Assembly (NCBI GenBank): GCA_041392475.1
Contig: JAWKLZ010000003.1
Location: forward strand, 641,501-705,500
DNA: 64,000 bases
Source of the DNA: Chitinophagales bacterium
GTDB lineage: Bacteria; Bacteroidota; Bacteroidia; Chitinophagales; UBA2359
Direction: 5' to 3'
Part shown: positions 54,919 to 62,900 of the stretch, piece after piece
How the letters are laid out: every line of letters starts with the position of its first letter
Numbering within the stretch: the stretch's first letter is position 1
Notes under the pieces: generated by a model
Told to the model about the DNA's origin: nothing
The model's database searches: none
What the model saw: the letters and a program-made list of their open reading frames with translations, nothing else
Position numbers and translations under genes: made by a program

Positions 54919-55542
54919 TCAAAAGTTAAAGCCAAAATGAAGGCCTGGTTCTCCAAAAAAGAATTTTGACCACTTATCGTCCATTTGCTTAAACGACTCA
55001 GGCATTTCGCTATGGTAAGGACGGTGTGTAATAGCAATAGATGGCTCAATAAAAAATCTATCCTTAAAAAGTTTGAAGTGGTAGCCTGCTCTATAGGTAT
55101 TGAAGATTTGAAAACCATTATCGATTTTTTTACCCTCCTCATCCTTAAAAGTTTGCCAAGCATTCATGACATGGACACCTGTGTATAAACCCTTCCACCA
55201 AAAATGTTGGTAGGCTAAGGCAAATCCATATTCCTTAATAAAACCAGGGAATTTTTCTTCGGGTGCTTCTTTAGAATCACCATAAGGAATGCCAAGTGAC
55301 CACCTATAAGTCCAAGTTTTCAGCTCCAAAGATAAGGCATCTTTAGGACTAAGTCGGTAGCCGAAGTTCAACTGGACGAAGTTTGGTGGGTTATCATCAG
55401 GCACTAAATTGTAAAGCACAAAAAATGTACTTCCCACAAAAAACTTGCTGTGAGTAGTGTCATTTTTAGCATATTGTGCTTTGATTTGCATAGGGTTTGC
55501 GAATATTAAGGTTAAAACAATTACTGAAATCCAATTTTGCAT
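54919..55542 (-). CDS. Outer-membrane or exported protein of unknown function
   Basis: A 207-residue protein with a signal peptide (MQNWISVIVLTLIFANPMQIKA). The mature part is built of alternating aromatic strands (FVQLNFGYRLSPKDALSLEL, YGFALAYQHFWWKGLYTGVH, FIEPSIAITHRPYH) and ends in aromatic LHFGFNF, which suits a small outer-membrane beta-barrel. No family is recognised. It lies between mqo and a Crp/Fnr regulator on the same strand. Confidence 0.74.
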   Translation of the reverse strand: MQNWISVIVLTLIFANPMQIKAQYAKNDTTHSKFFVGSTFFVLYNLVPDDNPPNFVQLNFGYRLSPKDALSLELKTWTYRWSLGIPYGDSKEAPEEKFPGFIKEYGFALAYQHFWWKGLYTGVHVMNAWQTFKDEEGKKIDNGFQIFNTYRAGYHFKLFKDRFFIEPSIAITHRPYHSEMPESFKQMDDKWSKFFFGEPGLHFGFNF

Positions 55543-55630
55543 ATTTTTAAGGTTTAAGTTAAAAGATAGTGCAAAATTGCAGCTAGAAGAGGGTAAAAAA
55601 CGTTCACTTAAGGTAAGAAATAAAGCGATT

Positions 55631-56209
55631 CTATGTTTTATTTTTCATCAGCCTTGCCTTCAAACGACTTAATGATTGTGGGGTAATTCCTAAAAAACTT
55701 GCTAATTGATGTTGTGGAACTCTTTGGACCAAATCAGGTCTGGTTTCCAATAAGTTTTCATATCGCTGGGCAGGTGAAGAATTCTTAAAGTCGTCAAGTG
55801 AGGCTTGACTTTTCACCAACAATTCTTCGGAAATGATACGGCATAGGCTTTCAAATCTTGGAAATTTGGCGAAAACATCTGCTTCCATATCAGGAGTAGA
55901 AACAGAGATTATGGAATCTTCCACACACGAAAGATAATAGGACGATGGTCTTTGGGTTGCTACACATTCAGGTACTTCCCCTTGCATTTCGGTATAAAAA
56001 TTGGTCGTTTTTTCTTCCCCATCAATGATGTAAAATTTCCTCATACAGCCTTTTAGTACAAAATAACCTTCTTTTGACCGCTGCCCCTCTTCCAGAAGCA
56101 TTGTTCCTTTCTTAAATTGCCTGAATATATCCAAGTCTGTGATGGTTTTCTTTTCCTCATCAGTCAATAGCATATATTTAGAAATATAGTTAAAAAGTAT
56201 ATTGTCCAT
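55631..56209 (-). CDS. Crp/Fnr-family transcriptional regulator
   Basis: A regulator of about 192 residues. The N-terminal cyclic-nucleotide-binding-like barrel begins at TDEEKKTITDLDIFRQFKKG and holds EEGQRSKEGYFVLKGCMRKF. The C-terminal part has the winged-helix motif QHQLASFLGITPQSLSRLKA, typical of Crp-type proteins in Bacteroidota that often lack proven ligands. The ATG at 56209 is preferred to one at 56260 because it gives the usual family start. It precedes the outer-membrane protein gene by 88 bp and may regulate it. Confidence 0.87.
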   Translation of the reverse strand: MDNILFNYISKYMLLTDEEKKTITDLDIFRQFKKGTMLLEEGQRSKEGYFVLKGCMRKFYIIDGEEKTTNFYTEMQGEVPECVATQRPSSYYLSCVEDSIISVSTPDMEADVFAKFPRFESLCRIISEELLVKSQASLDDFKNSSPAQRYENLLETRPDLVQRVPQHQLASFLGITPQSLSRLKARLMKNKT

Positions 56210-56279
56210 GCTTCTGTTCTTATAGTTTCTTCGCATCCAAATCAAAGACTTAGAAAACAACTCGACTTTAACATAGTCA

Positions 56280-57080
56280 TCATCCTAAGTTACCTCCAAT
56301 GATGGCATAAATATTTTGGGGCTGCCAATTTCTTTTCTTTCCTAATCGCATTCGTTTTTCTATTCGAAATTCATTGAAATTATTTTGTCTCATCAACTCT
56401 CTCGCACTTAAATTGTCAATTGGAAATGCATTGAAATCTTTTGATTTCAAGCGTAACTTCATTAGTTCTTGTCCTGCTGAACTTGTCGTTGCTATTATTA
56501 AACCGTGTCCTAAATTCGGCAAATAAAAACCTTTCACTTCGTTGTCCTGTAAATATACAAAGCCGTTTGAAAGGTGTGGTTCAAGAAGCAAAATTCTGTT
56601 TTCGTCTGAAACTTTTCTATCTAAATCTAAAATTTGTTTTTTGAAGTCACCGTTAATTGCAACAATATTTTCGGAATTTTCAAATGCTTCGTTTGCTCCT
56701 TCACACCTAAAAATTAAATATTCAGTTTCTATTTCAAAACCAATTTTTTTATAAATAGGCTCACCAAGCTCGGTTGCCAAAAGATTGATTGTTTCACAGC
56801 CTTTTGAATAGGAGGTTTCAACTAAAGTTTGGGTGATTATCGTCCCAATACCTTGATTTCTATAGTCACGGTGAACAATAATATGAGCCAACCAAGCAGT
56901 TTTCGTGTGAATTATTGCAGTCCCAATGCCCACTATTTTTTTGTCAATACTCGCTTTAATCGGAAAGCAAAATTTTGTGTTTGTATAAGAGGCAATAATC
57001 GGAAGAACGTCTTCCCAACCGATTGGAAGTAAGTCTGAGATAAAATTTATATCGTTATGTTCTAAATTCTGTATGTCCAT
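56280..57080 (-). CDS. GNAT-family N-acetyltransferase
   Basis: A 266-residue protein with an N-terminal GNAT domain. The acetyl-CoA site is in IIVHRDYRNQGIGTIITQTL, with motif B GEPIYKKIGFEI. The C-terminal 120 residues look like a second, partly degenerate GNAT-like half (NGFVYLQDNEVKGFYLPN), as in tandem-GNAT proteins. The acyl acceptor is unknown. It stands ahead of the Crp/Fnr gene by about 70 bp. Confidence 0.85.
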   Translation of the reverse strand: MDIQNLEHNDINFISDLLPIGWEDVLPIIASYTNTKFCFPIKASIDKKIVGIGTAIIHTKTAWLAHIIVHRDYRNQGIGTIITQTLVETSYSKGCETINLLATELGEPIYKKIGFEIETEYLIFRCEGANEAFENSENIVAINGDFKKQILDLDRKVSDENRILLLEPHLSNGFVYLQDNEVKGFYLPNLGHGLIIATTSSAGQELMKLRLKSKDFNAFPIDNLSARELMRQNNFNEFRIEKRMRLGKKRNWQPQNIYAIIGGNLG

Positions 57081-57127
57081 TTGATAACAAAATTTGGTTT
57101 AAAGTCACTTGAATATAGGCTATTCAA

Positions 57128-58165
57128 TTATAAGCTTTTACTTCTCCTCAATATTTTGACAATTCTATTATTTATGATTTCTGACAAGTTCCAATTGTAC
57201 AGTTTAGAGTCGGTTGTGCTGTAAAACTGAATAAGAACCGCATCAAGGTCTTTGTGATATTTTGCAAAACTTTGGTATCCTGGAACCCAACCACCATGTT
57301 CATACTTGTAAATGGAGGAATATATTTCCTGTTCTCCCTGTTCAAACAATGACCCGTCATTCAATGCCCTAAGGAAAATACCCACGTCTTCTGCTGTGGC
57401 TAACATGCCGTGTTCGTCTGCCTTTAAATCAAAGGGATGTCCTACATGATAGCCACTCATCACATCGTCCATATTGACTTCACTTAGTGAACCAAAGGTA
57501 TGGTTAAGATTTAACGGCATTAGAATTTCTTCTTGAATGAATTGGAAGTTCTGATAACCCAATGCATCATCCATTATCTTATTGATTAAAAGGTAATTCG
57601 TGTTACAATATTCGTAGTCTTCACCAGGTTCAAAGTTAGCGGGCTTGTCCAGAATCAATGCAAGACTTTCTTCAAAGGTCTGCGTTGGAGCAGCCCAAAA
57701 ATTCGGAGCATCTGTAAAATTGGGAATGCCACTTCTATGCTGTATCATCAACCTCAAGGTAATTTTCTCAGCGTTTTCAATTCCTCCTACAAGCTCTGGT
57801 AAATAATCGGCGATGGTTTTATCCAAAGAAAGACATCCATCACTTACCAATTTGGAGATAGCCACAACATCATACAGCTTGCTTATGCTCGCAATTTTGA
57901 ATAAGGAATGAGGGTCTGCAGGTATTTTATTTTCTCGATTCTTCCAGCCAGCTGCATAAAATTTGGGTTCTTTTCCACCTTCATCTACATACACAATCAT
58001 TCCATCAAATCCATGACCAATAGCTTCATCTAACTGCTCTTGAACAGTATTTGGCAAAGGCTTAATCCATGCTTTTACCAATAGCCAAGGGACAAAGAAT
58101 AGGGAGATAATAGTTCCCAAGAGCAATACGATTCTGATTATTTGTTTTGTTCGTTTCTTCTTCAT
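57128..58165 (-). CDS. Exported or membrane-anchored serine beta-lactamase-like hydrolase
   Basis: A 345-residue protein of the class C beta-lactamase/PBP4* family. One N-terminal membrane segment (IIRIVLLLGTIISLFFVPWL) anchors it or serves as an uncleaved signal. The catalytic Ser and Lys are in IASISKLYD, the Tyr-x-Asn motif is YCNTNY, and the third motif appears as YEHGGWVPGY, where HGG stands for the usual KTG. Such enzymes include D-aminopeptidases, esterases and PBP-like proteins, and most are not resistance enzymes. The gene sits 85 bp downstream of the NUDIX gene on the same strand. Confidence 0.88.
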   Translation of the reverse strand: MKKKRTKQIIRIVLLLGTIISLFFVPWLLVKAWIKPLPNTVQEQLDEAIGHGFDGMIVYVDEGGKEPKFYAAGWKNRENKIPADPHSLFKIASISKLYDVVAISKLVSDGCLSLDKTIADYLPELVGGIENAEKITLRLMIQHRSGIPNFTDAPNFWAAPTQTFEESLALILDKPANFEPGEDYEYCNTNYLLINKIMDDALGYQNFQFIQEEILMPLNLNHTFGSLSEVNMDDVMSGYHVGHPFDLKADEHGMLATAEDVGIFLRALNDGSLFEQGEQEIYSSIYKYEHGGWVPGYQSFAKYHKDLDAVLIQFYSTTDSKLYNWNLSEIINNRIVKILRRSKSL

Positions 58166-58250
58166 ACCATTTTAGGACTGAACGCATTGAGTAAATTGCT
58201 TATAATGGACGGAGTGTACTCGCAACAGTGTGTGTGCTTTGAATGGTGAA

Positions 58251-58691
58251 TTATTCAAAGTAGGTTTCCACGTTATTCTCTAAGAACTCAAATCCATATT
58301 TAATCCTTGTTTCATGACCGTCAGATAATGGAGGTAAATTATCTGCCTTGAACCATGCGATTTCATCCGATTCGCTCGAAGTCCTAGCTTTTCCGCCTAC
58401 AATTTCACCCCTAAAAACCAAATGAACAAACTCGTTCTCTTTCCACGGGTAATATACATATTCGTAATGTATCGAGCTCCAAACGCCTATCAAATCCAAT
58501 ATTTTCACCTCAAAACCAGTCTCCTCCTTGCACTCTCTTATGGCACACTCACTTGGGGTTTCGCCTAAATCATTACAACCTCCTGGCATTGCCCAACGTC
58601 CATTATCCGTTCTTCTGATGAGCAATACTTCAAGTTCCTTGTTTACCACAAAAACGTCACAGCCTAGTAAGGGGGTTATTGGTTTTGCCAT
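58251..58691 (-). CDS. NUDIX hydrolase
   Basis: A 146-residue NUDIX protein. The catalytic box GX5EX7REUXEEXGU is complete, with GGCNDLGETPSECAI followed by RECKEETGFEV (about residues 37-62). Such enzymes cut nucleoside diphosphates linked to another group, and the small size fits a nucleotide-pool sanitiser or an ADP-ribose-type hydrolase. The exact substrate is open. A -7 element (TAGATTTG) is seen 38 bp upstream of its start. It lies ahead of a serine-hydrolase gene on the same strand. Confidence 0.9.
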   Translation of the reverse strand: MAKPITPLLGCDVFVVNKELEVLLIRRTDNGRWAMPGGCNDLGETPSECAIRECKEETGFEVKILDLIGVWSSIHYEYVYYPWKENEFVHLVFRGEIVGGKARTSSESDEIAWFKADNLPPLSDGHETRIKYGFEFLENNVETYFE

Positions 58692-58728
58692 GTTTGTTTT
58701 AGTGTTTGTTTTGAAAATACTTCAATTA

Positions 58729-58736
58729 CAAATCTA
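58729..58736 (-). promoter_or_regulatory. -7 element for the NUDIX gene
   Basis: The minus strand reads TAGATTTG, an exact TAnnTTTG, 38 bp ahead of the ATG; a TTG lies 14 bp upstream of it. Confidence 0.45.
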
Positions 58737-58848
58737 TGAACTATCGTCTTCAAATGCTTGGAGGGAAGGGCTTATGAATTTTGGCGAAAACTATCATTGA
58801 GTAAGGCAGCAATAGTGAACAGTCTGATGTACGGCGGTGTGAGAAACT

Positions 58849-58871
58849 CCCGTAGGCAAACTGCTTACGGG
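58849..58871. other. Small hairpin in the NUDIX-MBL intergenic region
   Basis: CCCGTA (58849-58854) pairs with TACGGG (58866-58871), and an inner GC pair may extend it. The surrounding 58805-58890 is unusually GC-rich for this stretch and could be a remnant of a mobile RNA. It lies 27 bp past the MBL stop codon without a clear T run on the minus strand. Confidence 0.35.
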
Positions 58872-58897
58872 CTACCTGCTCGATTGTGGTGTCGTTT

Positions 58898-59998
58898 TTA
58901 TTTATATTCAAATTTTAGAAATTTTGGTTCATTTGAAAAAATGATTGAAAAATTTAACTCCTCAAAAATTGCATTATCTTCATTTGCAAAAATATTTCTG
59001 AGAACTTCATTATCATGTGTAAAATAAAGAATGTAATGTTCTTCATTTTTCCTATTTTCATTTCTGAGTATTCTTGCGATAGATTCTTTAGTTGGTAATT
59101 TATGCTTATTTTTTCCGTTCGCACTAAAGAGGAAGTTTTTACAGTCAATCAAGCTATATAAGTCATCACTATTGTTTGCTTTACTGCCATGATGAGTAAC
59201 CTTAACCAAGTCACAGACAATTTTATTATCTTTTTTGTATCCCATTGAATCAAGTGTTGAGACAATATCACTTGGGTGAGCATCAGCAAGCCAAAGAGTT
59301 CTTATTCCATCATAATCAGTCATTACACTAATACTACTTCCGTTTTCAATGGAGTTATCTTCATCCCAAATAGAAAGGTCAAAATCATTAAGTTTTATAT
59401 GATAATCATCTCTTACGGCTCTTTTGGCTTCACTAATGGCTTCTCCCTCTTGTTTTTCCAGTGGCAGTTTGGGGTTATTCTCATATTTTGCTCTCAACTT
59501 GTGAAGCTTTTCTGATGAAGGAGTAAGAATATAGATTTTTAAGCCGAATAGGTCAATGGGCTTTATACTTGAAACAATATCCCTTGTAGGAACCTTATTG
59601 ATACTTTCAAGATACTTCGAAAGTATATCACCTTGCCTAATGCTCCTAGCAACACTTACGGATTTATTATCCTTTGTATATTGATTTGTTCTTCTAGGAC
59701 GATTATAAAGCCAAAGATTAGTAGTGTCTTTAGACTCTCCAGATTTGGTTTGTTTAATGAACTGTTCTATTCCACCAATATGGTCATCATGTATATGCGA
59801 TACAATCCATAAGTCAATTGACTCGTCACTTGCTTGAATTTCATTTACATGAGAGGAGATGATACCTTTAAAAGTTCTTCTATATCCTGCATCAATAAAA
59901 ATATTATGGTATTTACCATCACTTCCGTAATACCTTATTCTAGAAGCATCACCACATTCAGCTTGGTAGAAAAATATTTCTTTTTTAATCTCTTTCAT
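58898..59998 (-). CDS. MBL-fold metallo-hydrolase (ComEC-like), probable Avs1a-type partner
   Basis: A 366-residue metallo-beta-lactamase-fold protein. The metal motif HxHxDH is seen as SHIHDDHIGG near residue 70, with Asp in LWLADAHPSD and His in VTHHGSKANN as later ligands. The arrangement resembles the ComEC/Rec2 hydrolase domain, but there are no membrane segments. Its start overlaps the end of the large STAND NTPase by 14 bp, so the two are co-translated. In type 1 AVAST anti-phage systems an MBL hydrolase is encoded with a STAND NTPase and a protease; a protease is not seen in this window. The hydrolase assignment is firm and the defence role inferred. Confidence 0.87.
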   Translation of the reverse strand: MKEIKKEIFFYQAECGDASRIRYYGSDGKYHNIFIDAGYRRTFKGIISSHVNEIQASDESIDLWIVSHIHDDHIGGIEQFIKQTKSGESKDTTNLWLYNRPRRTNQYTKDNKSVSVARSIRQGDILSKYLESINKVPTRDIVSSIKPIDLFGLKIYILTPSSEKLHKLRAKYENNPKLPLEKQEGEAISEAKRAVRDDYHIKLNDFDLSIWDEDNSIENGSSISVMTDYDGIRTLWLADAHPSDIVSTLDSMGYKKDNKIVCDLVKVTHHGSKANNSDDLYSLIDCKNFLFSANGKNKHKLPTKESIARILRNENRKNEEHYILYFTHDNEVLRNIFANEDNAIFEELNFSIIFSNEPKFLKFEYK

Positions 59999-62900
59999 AG
60001 TAATTTAATTGTCCCTTTATTTCTCCATTTTCAAGATAGAATACCCCACAAGGTACTCCAAAATCACTTTGTTCCCTATGTAAGCTATGCGCCATTTTTT
60101 CTCCAAGAAGAGTCCAAATTATATCCAAATCATTCTTTTCCAGATAATTTAAAAAGATTTGTTTGTTTATCATTAATCCACCAGATAAGGGAATGTTTTG
60201 AACTGTTAATACTCCCTTAGAGTTAACAAAATCGCCGTCATTAGGAGCATAAATTAGTTCAAGGTCATTAAAAAGTTGCTCACAAGGAATATTATAAGTT
60301 GATTCTGCTCCAGATTTATCCTCACTGATATGTGCTTTAGCATCTTGCGTACCACACATAACGAATAGTCCAGTTGGGTTATTATTATAGTAGATTTCTT
60401 TCCACGAATTCTCTCTCTCAACACTATTGTATGCAGGAGACCAATATTTCTCTCTATTTAAAAGTTGGTTAAACTCACTACTTGGTTCTGGCATCCATCT
60501 TCCCCAGAAATTCTTGCCCTGCAGAAATTCAACTATTTGTGTTTTATCATCTCGTTTGACTATATACCCCTGAATCATGTACAACAACTCTTTTCTATAC
60601 ATGGAATATTTGTCTACACTCATCGGCTTTGGCATATTCCATTTGGTAAACTTGTTCAAAAATAGCCACTCAACATTACTAACATCTTTTTTAGAGATTA
60701 TATATTTGACTTCGGGCAAATCATTTATGTTTCTTGCCCATTCCTGATTTTCTTGATTCCAAAAAGAATACTCGTCATCATGCCACCATTTGTATTCTTT
60801 TTCTAAGATCATCATATCATCTTCAGGTAATTCTTCAGTATTCTTAGTTGTGTATATAGGGTCAATGTCTCTTACAGAAAATTGCCATGCTCCTTGGTAA
60901 TATTTATAGTTCTTATCTAAATACCTATCCCTGATTTTATGATTGTCAGCAAGAATGCTGAGTATTTGGTGAAATGCAATCCACTGATATTTTTTGCCAA
61001 TTTGCTCAGTATTTGGTCTACTGTTACGATATCCATTGTTTTGGTCATATCTTCCATGTAATTTGACATCGTAACCTAATTCGTGTGCTCTTTTTACAAT
61101 CCATCTTTTCACAGGAGCAGTATTAAAAAAATTCCAATAATAGTTTGAACTACTAAGTCTTTTAACATCCTGTAAATAGGGGATTATACTTTTGATTACG
61201 TATTCGAGTTGTTCATTAAAAAGAGTTCTAAGAATTTCAAATCCTTCTTTGACTCCTTTCTCATGCTCTTTAAGCAACTTATCGTATTTCTCTTGTCCAC
61301 CCAACCTTTCTATTTCATACCTGTTGTTTTTGCTTTGAAGTTGTTCTTTTGAATTAATCATTTCACTCAAAAGAGTAAGATGTTTTTCTTGTTCTTCTGA
61401 TAATTCATCAATGAATTTCTTGTAACCAGGCTCTTTAGTAAAGCTAATGGGGAAAAAAAATTCAATACTCGGGTCAACTGTTTTTCGTCCAAAATCCCAT
61501 GAAATCACTGAGAAATATATTCCATTGTATATTCCTCCAAACTTTTTATCGTATTCAGGGCTTTTATGGTCTATATCATAGACACTAATTTCTTCCTCTG
61601 TTGGATAAATAGGTAAGTCACTCTTGTATGGCGGACGAATTTTCCGTGCATCTATTTCTTCACCCAAACCTCTATAAATCATATACTCAACTGCGTTGCG
61701 AGCATAATCACGAAGTAAAACGTGTTCAGGTGGATTATCTTTGAAAATCTGATTATATACAAAGTTCCCTATTAATTTAATTGAATCTTGTCGCTCTGTT
61801 CTGAGTATGCATCCATATGTAATTGCATAAAGTCTTTCTTGAACATACATGTCATCTACAGCTTTAAACCTTGTAAGTAGGTTAAGGAGTGCAGTTGGCT
61901 GCTGTTCGAGTAAGTTGACTATAGCTTTGGTTACTTCATCTCTTAGCTTTCGATTAGTTGATGCAAGTAGCCATGATAACGTCTGAGCAGCCAGTACTGC
62001 GGTTTCACTGTCAACAGAACTTGAAATAGAGGGAGACCATGCCCAATCAATCAATCGGCGAAGAGGAAAACCAATTTCATTATCGTTGTACCCTGAATAC
62101 CATAAAACGTGACGTTGCCAAAAGCTGTCTCTTTTTGGCATTGGTATTTTTAAAAGGATTTGATGTAGTCTATCCGAATTAAATGGATGATTTTTTATTG
62201 TTGCAAGTTGTTCAATAGTGAGTAAATAATTATCAAAGTCAACATTGAAGAAATCTCCCTGAAACCACTTAATTAGTTTTTCTTCATTGATGCTTTCGAT
62301 AGTTCGCCATTTCAGGCTGTCTAATAGGAATCCGTTTTGCCAGTCAATAATGATATTTCTAAGTTCGGATTCGTCCTTTTTTATATCCTCATACACCCAG
62401 CTATATACCTCAAATAATTCTAACCCATGCTTTTCTGGTAGTAAAATTGCGAGAGACTCCAAAACACCTCCGTATTTCCAATAATATTCTTCCATCAATT
62501 TACCGAGTTCCTCTTCTTTGCTAAATGCTCTTAATACTTCTTCCTGATTCTTGAAGTATTTAATGAGTTCATTAGCAATGAAATAGTCGCCAAATCGTTC
62601 ATATGCAAAGTATATTACCTCTTCCTTTTCTCCAGCACTATAGCTCTCCTTACAATTCCTGATAAGGACACTTTCCTGTATCATATCATTCAATAGGAAC
62701 GGATATTTAGAGAAATTCGCATTGAAGAATATATGAGCATCCTCAAGCAATAATACGCTCTCCTTTTTATTGAAACACTCTAATGAAAACTTTTGTATTG
62801 CATTCGAGATTAGGTTAGGTGCTAAATAGTATTCCTCACGTAGTTTTTGAAATTGGATTTTTAATGCTTTGACGTAATAGTTGAATATTGTCCCAATACC

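Noticed and set aside
57128..58165. Beta-lactam resistance gene
   Set aside because: The third motif is HGG rather than KTG and the family is broad; resistance is not supported.
58805..58890. Group II intron domain V/VI remnant
   Set aside because: The sequence does not fit the domain V consensus when read by eye; no maturase is present.
58758..59027. 89-residue plus-strand frame between NUDIX and MBL genes
   Set aside because: It overlaps the MBL coding region in antisense and has no domain or ribosome site.
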